A stretch of 64,000 nt of DNA from the NCBI RefSeq assembly GCF_011075055.1, contig NC_058137.1, positions 12,571,463 through 12,635,462 of the forward strand, written 5' to 3'. Under the pieces are notes generated by a model. It did not search any database. It had not been told where the DNA came from and saw nothing but the letters and a program-made list of their open reading frames with translations. Source of the stretch: Mangifera indica. Lineage: Eukaryota > Streptophyta > Magnoliopsida > Sapindales > Anacardiaceae. Made by a program: the position numbers and the translations under genes. This document shows, one piece after another, positions 36,005 to 49,063 of the stretch (position 1 is the stretch's first letter; each line of letters opens with the position of its first letter).

Positions 36005-36140
36005 TATTATAACCGTTTCATCTTTTGAAACTTAAAAATGACCTATATATCAATCATTATTTTTTATATTAATTTTTTCAAACTCTCTTTTGAGAGCTAA
36101 TTGTTATCACTATTCATTTGTAACTTCCTTAGTAACTTAG
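36005..36140 (+). repeat. Shortened 5' LTR of Copia C
   Basis: Aligns with the start of the 3' LTR at 49064: TTTTGANACTTAANNATGACC and ATTATTTTTTANATTAATTTTTT are shared. Only one copy of the tandem unit seen in the 3' LTR is present. The LTR end, primer site and gag N-terminus are missing, indicating a deletion near 36140-36180. Confidence 0.7.
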
Positions 36141-36181
36141 GGGATCATTAAGGGATTAAGGGATCAATCCTTGGATATGAA

Positions 36182-36781
36182 ATGGTTAAGGATCTAATGA
36201 AAGCAATTGAAGAACAATTTATAAATTATGATAAGAAATTAGCAAACACCCTTATGAAAAATCTTTCAAGAATGAAATTTGACAATTCTAAGAGAGTGCA
36301 TGAACACATTATAGGAATGAGAGATATTGTTGCTAAACTCAAGCCCTTGAACATTGATATTTTAGACTCTTTTCTTGTACACTTTGTGCTTAACTCTTTG
36401 CCTATGAAGTATAATCCCTTCAAGATTTCCTACAATACATGTAAGAAAAATTGGTCAATCAATGAACTTTTGACCATGTGTGTGCAAGAGGAAGAAAGAT
36501 TGAAACATGAGAAACTTGATATCAAGCAAGAAAATGCTAATCTTGTGACTGATGGAAATAGGAATAAGAAAAATGAGAAAACTATACCTAAATGGAAGCA
36601 GGATGGAAAAGTGCCAATAAAGGAAAATGACAATAAAGATACATGTTTCTTTTGCAAGAAGAAGGGACACATGAAGAAGAATTGCACAAAGTACAAGAAG
36701 TGGCTTGAAAAGAAAGGTACCTTCGTATCCCTAGTATGTTATGAATCCTTATTAGTTGATATTCCAAATAATACTTGGTAG
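36182..36781 (+). pseudogene. Copia C gag fragment
   Basis: A 199-residue open frame of Copia Gag without its N-terminal ~80 residues. The UBN2-type core is clear, with KAIEEQFINYDKKLANTLMK, MKFDNSKRVHEHI, FLVHFVLNSLP and WSINELLTMCVQEEERL. A CCHC knuckle CFFCKKKGHMKKNC is at residues 158-171. The frame ends at a TAG in the first protease codons (TGGTAGATTGATTCT), probably a damaged Trp/Ile context. Because the N-terminus is deleted, the apparent ATG start is not the original one. Confidence 0.88.
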
Positions 36782-37270
36782 ATTGATTCTGCTTTTAAAA
36801 TTCACATTGTCAATACCATGCAGGGTTTTCTCAACCAAAGGAAACTGAAGGAAAGTAAGCAAAGCATCTGGCGATCAAATGCATTCATAAGTTGAAGTTG
36901 TGGAGACTATTCGCTTGGTTTTAAAAAGTTGTTTTATTTTGGATCTTGAAAACACCTTTTATGTTCCTTCGTTTTCAAGAAATTTAGTTTCTATTTCTAG
37001 TCTTGTTAAAGGTGGTTTTAATTTTTTTTTCTTAAGACTTTATGTTTAGTATTCTAAAAAATAAAAGTGTTGTTGGTACTGGTTGGCTAATATATGGTTT
37101 ATATAAAATTAGTTTGGATCTTATTTATGAATGCAATTTTTCATATGTGCATAGTAAAAATATTGACATAAAATGTAGTACTATAAACTACACTCATGGC
37201 TTGTAGAATTAGAAAATAACTTTGAATGTGAGAGGGAAGAAAGTTATCACTCTTTGTTTTGCTAAGGTTA
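36782..37270 (+). pseudogene. Copia C protease remnant
   Basis: Follows gag. IDSAFKIHI stands where the aspartic protease has an Asp-Ser-Gly box, then HIVNTMQGF, VLKSCFILDLENTFYVPSF and SRNLVSISSLVKGGF. These are Copia protease and pre-integrase landmarks. The frame decays after about 37030 and no integrase zinc motif can be read before Copia D material begins. Confidence 0.75.
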
Positions 37271-37849
37271 TAAATTAATAAGTTTTATGCAACATGTGTT
37301 TTTTAAAACAATAAAACACATATATATATTTATACACATCATGGTTTGCCGCTTGGGACTTTAATATTTCCTAAGTGGCACAAGCATGCTCGCTCGACAC
37401 AAGTGAATGTGTTGGATGACCTTGACTTATGTGGGAAGATTCCCTTCCGGCTTTCGCGTATACAACTTATGCAAGTTGTACTTTGGTTAACATAATGCGT
37501 ATATTTCATTTCTAATATCCAATTATTTCTTCACCATAGTTGACATTCAACCCAAATTTAGAAGATTATAACATTAATGAAGATAAGATAAAATCCTATC
37601 ACAATCCTCATTTGAATTTCAAATTAGGTAACAAGGATTTGGGTCAATCCAACTCAATTCTACTAAATCTCACATACACCCCAGTAACTCAGAATTATTA
37701 CACTAAGGTCTCAAAATATATTAAAATATATTTTGGATCCATAAACCTTTCCAAGTCCTTTAGATTATTTATCCATAATTCAAACTGAACCTAAATTGGA
37801 TAATCTACATACCTCCAGAGTTTATCAATTCCTTTTATGTTTGACCTTA
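37271..37849. other. Unassigned stretch at the left end of Copia D
   Basis: Between the last readable C protease sequence and the first clear LTR similarity of D. The 5' LTR of D predicts a TGTAAGG end here, but none is found, so the D LTR end is lost or replaced. Includes TATATATATTTATA near 37321. No coding support. Confidence 0.4.
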
Positions 37850-38811
37850 GCCTCTTTACTAAGTTAGTTGGTATCGAATTCATGTAGAGCTTTCGACCCA
37901 ACATCTATCTAAACACATACGAAGATTGACTTCGGGCAAGACATCATGACCACCCGATTAGTAAAGGTCAGTATATGACTTTTTTTAACTTGTCAATGAT
38001 ACATTTACTCGTCTAATTTGATCATTTCATCATACGATATCTCCCTCGGTATTTCTCGAATAACATAGATTGACTTCTGTCAATAACTTAATAATATTGA
38101 ATCAAACACTAACGCAATTCCATTATGACCACAAATTTAATTGATCATTGACATCCATCAGTATGCTCTAACTGAGATATCAGCTCCTTTGTTCAAAAGT
38201 GACGAATCTTTTATTGATCCACCATAGCCTTCGTACACATCTCAATATGACTAATTACCACTTTTTTGGTAATCCTTTAATTGAATTACATTGTATTAGT
38301 GTCAAACCATATCAATCTTTATACAATATAGTTTTGTGACCTCAAATCTAAGGATCACATATACCTCCATTCACTAAAAGGATATTTTCCATAGACATTA
38401 GAGCAACTATCCATATTAAATCCTTTTAATGGGTTAGTTTGGTGGATAAGTCTACAACGTGTACCCATGTATTGCACTAAGTTATCAACCAACAACTCTT
38501 ACATGTAAGAACTGTTATCATCTTTAGACAAGGTTGTTAAACACTATGATAACTCTATTATTATTACATGTACCCTCGATCATAGTAATATTAAAGTTAT
38601 GCACATTTTATGAATAATCACCTAATATGAACATAGGGTTCTCACGATCAAGTGTCAAACACGGATTCCTTTATTATAGTTTAACCATTCTTAGGATAAT
38701 TATCCATTTAATATAATATACAAATAATATAAATATCAATTTTATTAATTAATTATCAAAGATTATATTAAATGTTAATTATGATGATTGGTTCCAAGAC
38801 ACTACCTGAAT
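37850..38811 (-). repeat. 3' LTR of Copia D (recognisable part)
   Basis: Matches 45240-46219, for example GACATCATGACCACC, GAATAACATAGATTGACTTC, GAGCAACTATCCATAT and CATTTAATATAATATACA, with substitutions and small gaps. The U3 end (CCTGAA for CCTAACA) is damaged, as is the neighbouring polypurine tract. Confidence 0.8.
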
Positions 38812-38819
38812 AATATCCA

Positions 38820-41700
38820 ATTTGTACTATAGCCAATCAGACATATATTTAATACCATATGAGGCTATCTTCCTATCATGCTTCTATTGTGATAAAGACT
38901 TTATCAATGGGTTAGCCAAATTATCATTATTATCTATTTTTCCTATCTACACATCTTTACACTGAATGATTTCTCTAATAAGGTAGTAATTCCTAAGTAT
39001 ATCTTTGGATTATTAGTGGGACCATGGTTCCTTTGCTTACGCTATTTTTCTATTGTTGTTGCTATAGAGTTCTATAATATTTTCTATAGATGGAACCACA
39101 CCAAGTTTGGTGACAAACTTCTTGACCCATATTGCTATTTTTGTCACATCTAACCAAGTAATATACTCAGACTTGATCATAGAATCAGCCACAGTACCTT
39201 TCTTAGAGCTTTTCCAGTTGACTACCCTATTATTTATACAAAATAAAAATCTTGATTGGGATTTGAAATCATCACGATCTGTTTGGAAACTAACATCATT
39301 ATATCCTTGTACAATGAGCTCAGACTCTCCTCTATAAACCAAGAGCATATCTTTAGTTCTTTTTAGGTATTTTAGAATGTTATTTATAACTTTCTAGTGA
39401 CATTCCCTTGAATCTAATTAATATATACTACAAATGCTTAAAACATATGAGATATCAATCCTCGTACATAAAATGACATATATGATCAATCCTATAGTAG
39501 AAGCATAAGAGATCAGTTTCATCTTATTTTAAACTTCTTGTGTTTTAGAACACATTTGATTAAAGAGATATACACCATGACTTATTAGAAGATATCCTCC
39601 ATTGGATTCTTTCATGTCGAATCTCTTCAGCACTTTATCAATGTATGTGCTTTGACTTAATCTAAGTAACCTATATGATCTATTTTTGTAGATTTTTATT
39701 TCGAAGATATAGACTATTTTTCTTAAGTCTTTCATAAAGAAGCATTTGGATAATTAAGTCTTTATCAATTGCAAGTTCAGTATATCATTCCTTATGATTA
39801 ATATGTCATTAACATATGATATTAGAAATACTATTTTGCTCCTACTAACCTTCTTGTATACATATGGCTTATCTTCGTTCTTGATGAATCCAAATTCTTT
39901 TATGGCTTTATCAAAACGAATGTTCTAAGTCCTATAAGCTTGTTTGAGTTCATAAATGGATTTATATAACTTACATACCTTACTTACTTGTCTATCAAGA
40001 ACAAAATCATTGGGTTGTGTCATATACATATCTTTTACTAGGTTTTTGTTTAGGAAAGCAATTTTGACATCTATTTGCCAGATTTCATAATCATGGTATA
40101 TAGTTATTGCAAGCATAATTCGAATAAACTTTAGCATCACAACCAGTGAAAAAGTTTCATCATAGTTTATGTCATACTTTTACGTGAAACCTTTTGCAAC
40201 TAGTCATGCTTTATAGGTATACACGTTACCTTTCATGTCAATTTTCTTTTTGAAGACCCATTTACACCTTACAGGTTTTAACCCTTCAAGTGGATCTACC
40301 AAAGTCCATACTTGGTTCTGGTATATGAAGTCTATTTTGGATTTTATGACCTTAAGCCATTTAATAGAGTTAGGATCTGAGATAACATTTTTGTAAGTCC
40401 TAAGTTCGTCATCTTGAATGATTAATACATTGTCGTGCTAAGTCAAAAGATAACCAAACCTCTTTAGCTCAAGATGTACTTGACTAGACTTACACAGTTC
40501 ATGTGTATGTTGAGTTGGTTATATAACAACTTCCTTACGACATTCAATCTTTTAAGGTAACACATCCTCTTGTCTTATGTTTGTGGTATCTTGTGGTATT
40601 TGAACTTCATCGAGTTCAATCTTCTTCGTACTTAATCTTCTAGAAATGAGCTCCTTTTCCATAAAACTTTGGTCTAAGCAATAAAGATATTTTTTTCATC
40701 TTAGTGGTAGAAGTAGTATCCCTTGGTTTCCTTAAGATACCCCATAAAGATACATATTTTAGATTTGGAACTTAACTTGTTTGAAGTCAATTTCTTGACA
40801 TAAGTTTTACTGCCCCGAACCTTTATAATGACATAAGTAAATAAGTAAAGCTTATCATGGATCTAACTATATCTATTAAAGTTATATTCCTCTGTTCAGA
40901 TACACTATTATATTGTGGTGTACCAAAAGGAGTGAGTTAAGATATTATCCCATACTCCTTCAAGTAACCTCTAAACTTAACAAACAAGCATTCACCTTAT
41001 TGATCACTTAAGAGGATCTTTATACTAATTCCAGTCTATTTTTCTACTTCGTTTTTTAATTCTTTAAAATTTTCAAAGTATTTAGACTTTTGTTTCATTG
41101 GATACATGTAGTCATATCTATGGAGATCATCAGTAAATATGTGAAGTATGAATACCTATTCTTGGCTTGCACTATTAGGGGTCCATATACATCATATGAA
41201 TGATGCCTAATAGTTCAATTGCTCTTTCACTATGTCCAGTGAAGAGCGACTTGGTCATCTTGCCTAAAGAGCTTGATTGGCATTCATCATAAGACTCTAG
41301 GTTAACTGATCATAAAACCCTATCTTTATGAAGTTTTGAAATGCATTTTGGTCTTATATAACCAAGCTTGCAATGTCACAGATAAATGGTGTTTTGATCA
41401 GAATGCGTAGTCCTCTCATTTTCGATATTATGTATTTTATCATTCAAATCAAGAACATAAAGACCATTCATTAGACTAGTAGTTCTATAATGAATATTAT
41501 TCAAATTGATGGTTATAACACCCTCAGCAATTAAGAAAAAATATCCAAACTTGTTCAAAGTTGGCACATAAATTAAATTCTTAGAAAAGCTAGGAACATA
41601 AAAACAATCTTTAAGTTCTAAAACAAGCCTAGAGGGCAAATTGGTAAAATAATTTTCTACAACTAATATAACTATTTTAGCTCCATTTCCAACATGTAGT
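38820..41700 (-). pseudogene. Copia D pol pseudogene
   Basis: On the minus strand in Copia order. Gag-pre-integrase and protease end near 41640-41376 with LKDCFYVPSFSKNLIYV. Integrase 41330-40700 is badly decayed. RT spans 40330-39400 with IWQIDVKIAFLN and KVCKLYKSIYELKQAYRT (40100-39925). The catalytic box near 39815 reads YVND, Asn replacing one Asp. RNase H (39348-39037) has VTGYNDVSFQTD-like and DSMIKSEYI segments, with Asn for the first catalytic Asp. Frameshifts and stops occur throughout. Confidence 0.82.
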
Positions 41701-41829
41701 TCACTTTTTCTCTAGTGAACAGTCTACTTTCCCTTAGTTCCAACATATTAGAACATATGTGAGAAACATATTTAGTGTCCACAACCCAAGACATAAATGT
41801 TGAGAAGTTTATTTAGTAATGAATATACC

Positions 41830-42640
41830 TAAAGTTGAAGCAATGGATTTCTTCTTCTTGCTCTCAAGTTAGGCCTTGCAATGTTTCCTCTAATGTCTAG
41901 TCTTGCCACAATAGAAGCAAATAACCTTACCCTTTCCAATATCATATGTAGGATGTATAGGGTTAGAAGCCTACTTTTGGGTTTTGGGCTTAGACTTGCC
42001 CTTACTTTTGCTTTTATGTGCCTTGGCATTTACCAAAAGCATATTAGCAGACTTCTTGATCTACTGTTCAACAATTCTAAGTAACTTTAGGAGCTTAGAT
42101 AAAGACTTTTCCTTTTCACTTATAAGATGGTTTGTATTGAACATCTCATATAAGTGAGGAAGGGATTGCAAGACAAGGTTAATAGCCAAGTCATTGTCTA
42201 TAATCATTCCCAGTGATGCCAATTGTTTTGTATAGCCAATCATCAGCCCACTAGTTCTCCCTTAGACATCTTGCACCTATAAAATGCTTTTGACACCTTG
42301 TAAATCTCATACCTTGCACAAGTTATGAACATCTCATTAAGGTAAAGAAGAATAGATTGGTTGTCTATGTCTTCATATTGCTTTTGTAGCTCAGGTGTCA
42401 TAGTAGTTAACATTAAATACTAGACATCATTGGAATCATCTAGATAGTTGTTATAAGTATCCTTTTACTCTTGTGTGGCATTGGGTCCAGGCTTAAGAGG
42501 CATTGCTCCTCCAAGAATGTATAGTTTTTTCTCTTGACTTAGCATGATCCAAAGGCTCCGGTACTAGTCATTAAAGTTACTGCCTTTAAGCCTATTTTCT
42601 TTTTCCAAAATCTATTGAAGATTCATATTGTTTCATATGG
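41830..42640 (-). pseudogene. Copia D gag pseudogene
   Basis: Minus-strand Copia Gag remnant. A UBN2-type segment with MIGYTKQLASLGMIIDNDLA and LQSLPHLYEMF is at 42243-42130, and a CCHC-like knuckle CFYCGKTRHxRKHC near 41922-41879 has the conserved Gly replaced by Arg and an adjacent stop. The N-terminus lies near 42640. Its order relative to pol agrees with the minus-strand element. Confidence 0.75.
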
Positions 42641-42649
42641 TGGGTTTTT

Positions 42650-44748
42650 TATTTACATGTGCAGAAAAAAAATATTAATAATATTTATTTTAATTAATTA
42701 TTTATTCAACATGATCTTTATTAAATAAATTCTTCCACTATTTTGTCAAGCCAATTGTTCTCTCTATTAGACTCAAGAACTCTCAGTGGACTTTCTAGTA
42801 AGCTGAGATCTTATTGTATTAACTCTCCCTTTCGTTTTGATGAACAAGTTTGAGTTAATCAACATGTAGGTCAATCAAACCAATCATAAAAGTCCACGGT
42901 CTCTAATCAGTATGAATCAATTGTACGATATCAATTGTGACTCTTGGTTTATAGTAGGAAGGTTACTAAATATCGCCTATGTAACGACAATTACATGTCC
43001 CTAACTCGACCTCTAATACATTTACACTTTCACCTTCGCTTTGCTAAACAAGTTAAGTATATTAGTTAAGTCAGACTCAATAAAAACAATCATTTGGTCT
43101 TCTACCTGGTAGAAGTATACTCTTCGCTTTGGCAAAAAAGGTTTAAACAAATAGGGGCTTATCTTAAAGCATTGTCTTAGAAGGAATTGGTTATTTTCAA
43201 ATTAACATATTTAATATATTTATTACAGTCTCACCAATTTAGTTATTTAGCATGTGAGGTGATTATTCAGAAAAATAAAACCTAATGTGTATACTACAAT
43301 ATAAATTAACCGTGTCGGTATATAATTTTAACTAATGTCAATTCCTTGCACCATGAGGAATTGACTAGTCAACCTAGGTCTTACTGTTTTGGTCTTCAAT
43401 AGTCCTTCATCTTTAATATTCAAAAGTATGCTTTGTTTCTCAATCATAATTTTTCTAATAAAGAAAAAAAAAAAAAACTTCCTATTCTAATTTTATATTT
43501 GTAAAATGAAAACCTCGACTTATATTCGAGGGTAATTACGTGAGAAAAGAAGTATATTATAAATTGAGAGAAGGTAGGACACACATGTCCTATTTTTAAA
43601 AAATACAAATGCAAAAAAACAATAATAACATAGGCCATCTAACTGTATACAGGGTAACATACATATCAACAAACATGCATACATATAATCAAAATTAAAA
43701 ACTATTAATTTTAATTATTTTTAACCCAAGTGTCAATTTACATTTTAGTCCATCAAAATTTACACAATATTTTTACCCCAAAGGCTAGGAAAATTGTAAT
43801 TCAATCCCAATTCATCAAAATGGGACTAAATTAAATTTTTTCCTGCCATAGTCGGATGTGCAGGTAGGTTGCCAACTCTGCATGTCATGTTTATTAAATT
43901 CACCAAAATTCCAAAAGTGTGCATGACTTGCAAAACGGTTTAGTGTCTACCACACGAACCATGTATAGCCATGTCATTCCATGGGCACGACTAGCATAAG
44001 GAGTGTCTAACCATGCCATCCTGTGCATAAGGAGTGTCTAACCATGCCATCCCCAGGATGACATGGGCACAACTGGCACAAAGAGTGCCTAACCATGCTT
44101 TCCTTAGCATTGGCACAACTAGCACTATGAGTGTCCAACCATGTCTTCCTTGGCACAACATAGGCATGGCTAGCACAAAAAGTGTTTAGCCATGCCTTCT
44201 TTGGCACAACATGTGCATGGCTAGCACAAAAAGTGTTTAGCCATGCCATGCTTGGAAAAATCAAATATTTGGAGAAGGTCTTGTTTGTTCTATCATACAC
44301 CCACACTAAGTGTTACTTGTGCATAGGTGTTCTGGACATGTTTCTCTGTCAAGTTTTTGTGAAGTAATTCGATTAAAAATCTTTGAATTTTGGTAGGCTA
44401 CAATACCAGGATAAGGTAACATGGCACATAAACTATACTCACGCAAGTAGCAACTTTGAAATATGCAATGACATGCATCGAAGATGCAACAAAGTGAAAT
44501 TGATTTAGCCTTCATCCAAAATTTTAATAACCTGTATATTAAATTTGACAATATTCAACAAAATTGAGAGAGAAAACTCAATAAAATCAATACCAATTTA
44601 CATTCTCATTGCATCAATCACAAAATTGTCTTAACAATTTTTATAACAACAATTTACAAATTATAGATATCTGATATTAACAAATATTATGCAATCGAAT
44701 AAAATAAATTTATAGGTACAATCTTTTGTGAATTAATCCCTTGAGTGT
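42650..44748 (-). other. Long non-coding leader of Copia D
   Basis: 2.1 kb between gag and primer site, without a credible ORF. Apparent ORFs near 44000-44300 are products of the tandem array there. It includes an A13 run at 43465-43478. A leader this long suggests an added insertion or a non-coding module. Confidence 0.5.
43965..44255. repeat. ~55-60-bp minisatellite in the Copia D leader
   Basis: About five units built on GGCACAACTAGCACAANGAGTGTNTAACCATGCC, with a CCTTGGCACAACAT linker in later units. The last two units (about 44157-44250) are nearly identical, which suggests recent expansion. Confidence 0.8.
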
Positions 44749-45125
44749 GGCTCTGATACCATTATAAGGATTTTGTGGTCTCTAGAAATGGAATTACATA
44801 TTAAAATTTTAAATTAATATCAAACAATCTGTAAAACCACCTTTGGATCAACGGTTTTAAATTAATATCAAACAATCAACGATTTTTGTAACAACAATTT
44901 ACAAATTTCAGATATTTGATATTAACAAATATTATGCAATCGAATAAAATAAATTTACTGGTATAATCTTTCGTGAATTAATTTCTTAAGGGTGGCTCTA
45001 ATACCACTGTAAGGATTTTGTGGACTTGGGCAATGGAATTACATATTAAAATTTTAAATTAATATCAAATAATCTACAAAACCCCCTTCTGGATCATCGT
45101 TATAGTAAGATTAATTTACAAACAT
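44636..45125 (-). repeat. Tandem duplication of the PBS/LTR junction in Copia D
   Basis: Two adjacent ~245-bp copies. Each has AACAACAATTTACAAAT, ATTATGCAATCGAATAAAAT, GTGGCTCTRATACCA, TAAGGATTTTGTGG and AATGGAATTACATATTAAAA in the same order. The duplication spans the leader start, primer site and LTR end. Confidence 0.85.
44749..44761 (-). other. Primer-binding site of Copia D (inner copy)
   Basis: Minus-strand TGGTATCAGAGCC, perfect for initiator tRNA-Met. The outer duplicated copy (44994-45006) reads TGGTATTAGAGCC with one C-to-T change. Confidence 0.85.
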
Positions 45126-46219
45126 ATACAACAAACATAAGGTATTTGTTAGTCATACTAGCATGAGTGACTCATTTGTTTTTCATTGACAAAGAAATGT
45201 TATAAAAAAGCCACTATCAATAACAAGCATAGGCTTACTCTAATTCGTGTGACCATATTTGTGTTGGGCTCTTGACCTGACATTCATCCAAACATAGACT
45301 ACGATTAGCCTCTAGCGAGACATCATGACCACCTGATTAGTAAAAGTCAGCATATAACCTTTTTTAACCTATCAATGATAAGATTACTCGTATAATTTGA
45401 TCGTTTTGTTATAGATATCTCTTTGAGGTTGAGATACTGATTAAGTGTCTCTTTTAGGACTTCTTGAATAACATAGATTGACTTCTTTCAATAACCTGAT
45501 AATATTGAATTGACGCCAACTCAATTCCATTGTAGCCATATATTTAATTAGTCATTAACATATATTAGTAGATCCTAACTAAGATATCAGTTATTGTGCT
45601 CAGAGTGACAAGTCCTTTATTGATCCACCATAACCTTTGTACAAATCTTAATATGGCCAATCTCCACTTTTTTGGTAATATTCTGATCGAACTACATTGA
45701 GTTGGTGTCAAACTATATTGATCCATATGCAAGACAGTCCGGTGACCTTAAGTCTAAGGATCACATGCATCATTATTCCTTAAGAGGATATTTTTCATAA
45801 ACATTGGAGCAACTATCCATATAAAATCTTTTTGGTGGGTCAGTTTGGTGGACACGTCTTGAACGTGCACCCATATATTATACTAAATTGTCAACAAATA
45901 ACTCTAACATGTGAGAACTGTCATGATTTCTCGACGAGGTCATTCAATACTATGATAACTTTTATTATTATTACTTGTGCATTAGGTCATGGTAATATTA
46001 GAGTTATGAACATTTTAAGAAAAGCCAACTAATGTGAATATAGGGTCCTTATGATCAGATGTCGAGTACTGATACCCTTGTAATGGTTCAATCATTCTTA
46101 TGACAATTATCCATTTAATATAATATACAGATAATATAAATTCTAATTTTATTAATTAAATATCGAAGATTATAGTAAATGTTAATTATGATGATTGGCT
46201 TTAGCGCATTATCCTAACA
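45008..46219 (-). repeat. 5' LTR of Copia D
   Basis: 1212 bp with ends TGTAAGG...CCTAACA on the + strand (TGTTAGG...CCTTACA on the element strand), next to the outer primer site. The right half matches 37850-38811. Confidence 0.82.
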
Positions 46220-46399
46220 ATGACATAAAAAATTATGATATATCTCCTTCATGAAATGACATAGGAGACCAAGAACTTATTTTGGAACCTTTGATTTTAT
46301 TACTTATGGTATTTGCTTAAGTTGGATAAAGGGAAAACAAACCAACAAGAACATTAAAGGTGCCAAAATGAGTTCTAAGACTTAGAAATCAACACACAA

Positions 46400-48830
46400 T
46401 CATATGTGAACCATTTGATATTTCTTACTTCAATTGTTAGAAATATTTATTGATGACCATACTAGATATATGTATCTCTATCTTCTAAATGATAAAGCAG
46501 AGATACTTGATGCCTTTAAAATTTATAAAGCAATAGTAAAGAAACAAAAGGAAAAAAAAAAATTAAAATAGTAAGGTAAAACTGAGATAAGGAATACTAT
46601 GAAAGGTACATAGAAAAGGGATAAATGTTAGCTCTACTTGCTAAATTCCTTGAGGAAGAAGGTATAGTTGGTCAGTATACTACGCTTAGTACACCACAAC
46701 AAAATGGTATAGCTGAAAAAATGAATCATTTGCTTATTGACATGATGAGAAACATGATTAGTTACACTAATCTTCCAATGTCCCTCTAGAGTGCAACTTT
46801 AAAAACTACAATATATATATCCTGAATAAAGTTTCATCAAAAATTGTTCCTAAAACACCTTTTGAAATGTGGAAATGATGAAAGCGTAGCTTGAATCATA
46901 TCCAAGTACGGGGATGCCTAGTTGTAGTAAGGGTGTATAACCCAAACTTAAAGAAACTAGATCTAAGAACAATTAGTGGATATTTTATTGGTTATGTAGT
47001 GAACTCCAAAGGATACAAATTTTATTGTCCAATCATTTTCTTAAAATTGTTGAAGTTGGAAATGCAAAATTTCTTAAAGATTTTGAGCATAATAGGAGTA
47101 ACTTTCCTTGAAAAATAGAATTTAAAGAAGTAATATACCAAACTATGAATCCCACATTGGAACAACCAATTTAAAAACAAATATTCCATCTGAAACAAAT
47201 TTATAATGAACATTAAGAACAAGTTCATAATGAACAAGAAATGCAAGAAATAATAGGAATAAGAAGATCCTCAAAAGAAAGAAGGTCAACAATTTCTAAT
47301 GATTATGTTGTATACCAACAAGAGTTTGAATTCGACATCAGTCCTAAAGATGGTCCAAAATCATTTTCACAAGCCATGAATGATAATAATTTTGCACTTT
47401 GGCCTAATGCTATGAAAGAAAGGATGAAATCAATAGTTAAAAATAAAGTCTGGGATCTCATTGAATTACCAAAAGAAGCAACAACCATTGGTTGTAAATG
47501 AGTTTATAAAACCAAAAGAGATTCCTTAGGTAATGTAGAATGATATAAGGCTAGACTAGTAGCCAAAAGGTTTCACTCAAAAGGAAGACATTAACTACAA
47601 TGAAACATTTTCTTCAATTTCAAATAAGGATTCATTTAGAATTATTATGACTTTAGTAGCTCATTTTGTCTTAGAGTTATATCAAATGGATGTGAAAATA
47701 ACATTTTTGAATGGAGATCTTAAAGAAGAGGTTTATATGGTGTAGCCCAAAGGTTTCAATGAGAAAGGTCATTTGGTTTGCAAGTTAAAAAAAATCAATA
47801 TATGAGCTAAAACAATCATACGACCAATGATTTAACTCTTTTGGTAACTAAGAGTGAAATCATTTTTTTAGTTTTATATGTTGATGATATCTTGTTAGCA
47901 ACTAATGACATGACTATGCTATATAAAACAAAACACTTCCTTTTTGAAAACTTTGAAATAAAGGATTTAAGTGAAGTCTCTTATGTCATTGGCATAGAGA
48001 TTCATAGAGATAGATCCTTAAGAATATTATGTTTATCTCAAAAGGCCTACATTAATAAAGTTTTAGGAAGATTTAATATGCAAAGTTATTCTTCTACTCC
48101 AACACCCATTGTTAAAGGGGAAAATTTTAGTCATACTCAATATCCACAAAGTGATTTAAAAAAAAGTAGAAAATGAAATATGTGTCTTATGCATCTATAG
48201 TAGGAAGCTTGATGTATGCACAAGTTTGTACAAGACCTTATATTGAATTTGTAGTAGGAATGCTTGACCAATATTAAAGTAATCCAAGATTAGAACATTA
48301 GAAAGCTATTATAAAGGTTATGAGATATTTGCAAGGGACCAAGGAAAGCATTCTCACTTATAGGTATACAAATAATTTGGAACTAGTTGGGTAGACAAAC
48401 TCAAATTTTGGCAGATGGATGGACACAAGAAAGTCTACTTCAGGGTATATTTTCATTTTGCTAAAGGTCCTATATCTTGGAGAAGTGTCAAACAAACAAT
48501 AGTTGTTTCATCCACTAGAGAAGTAGAATTCATTACATGCTATAAAGCTACGTTATAAGCATTGTGGTTGAAAAATTTTGTTTTTGGATTAAAAGTTGTT
48601 AATTAATAGATAGACCCTTAAAGATTTATTATGACAACTTGACAATAGTCTTTTTCTTAAAAAATGACAAATGTGGAAGTCGCAACAAGCATATTGATAT
48701 AAAATATTTTGTTGTCACAGAACATATTAAGAAGTGGATATCCAATATATTAGTACAAAACTAATGATTGTATATCTCATGACCAAAGGATTGTCGACTA
48801 AACATTATAAAGGTCATGTAAATCATATGG
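46400..48830 (+). pseudogene. Copia C integrase-RT-RNase H pseudogene
   Basis: The + strand continuation of C. Integrase: FIDDHTRYMYLYLL near 46450, TTLSTPQQNGIAEKMN near 46680-46725, PFEMWK near 46858, then GCLVVVRVYNPNLKKLD and GYFIGYVVNSKGYKFYC (46912-47030). RT: SFSQAMNDNNFALW near 47367, YKARLVAK near 47545, YQMDVK near 47680, and an intact LYVDDILLATN near 47872-47905. It continues to KVLGRFNM and a STPTPIVKG segment. RNase H is readable in pieces to about 48830. Numerous stops, many TAG/TAA at likely Gln or Trp codons. Confidence 0.87.
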
Positions 48831-49048
48831 GACTTGTTAATCCATTCATATTTTGCTTCTTATTTGGATGTTTGGGTTAAGAATTTTGTAAAAGGCAAAA
48901 TTGAAATAAAAGAAATATTATTTTGTGCACAAAATGAATTTGTATGTCTGCAGGATTTTGAATGGGCCATTTGAGGACCATTTCATCATTATTACTACGT
49001 TTTTTATTTATGGCCATAATAATTTTCAACTATCTATTTGTTTAAGTA

Positions 49049-49063
49049 AACTTAGTGGGAGAA
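49049..49063 (+). other. Polypurine tract of Copia C
   Basis: AACTTAGTGGGAGAA immediately before the 3' LTR start TGTTGTACAC at 49064. Confidence 0.7.

Larger units (their letters stand above)
37300..46219 (-). mobile_element. Copia retrotransposon D nested in Copia C
   Basis: Minus-strand element: 5' LTR 45008-46219, primer site 44749-44761, a 2.1-kb leader, gag (42640-41830), pol (41700-38820), and a 3' LTR ending at about 38811 with similarity back to about 37850. It separates the two halves of C. The left boundary is uncertain by several hundred bases and no target duplication could be confirmed. Confidence 0.82.

Noticed and set aside
43965..44255. Possible CRISPR-like array
   Set aside because: Plant DNA; units are contiguous and degenerate with no unique equal-length spacers.
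44007..44306. Minus-strand ORFs with repeated Trp-Leu-Asn-Thr phrases
   Set aside because: Direct translation of the minisatellite; no gene.
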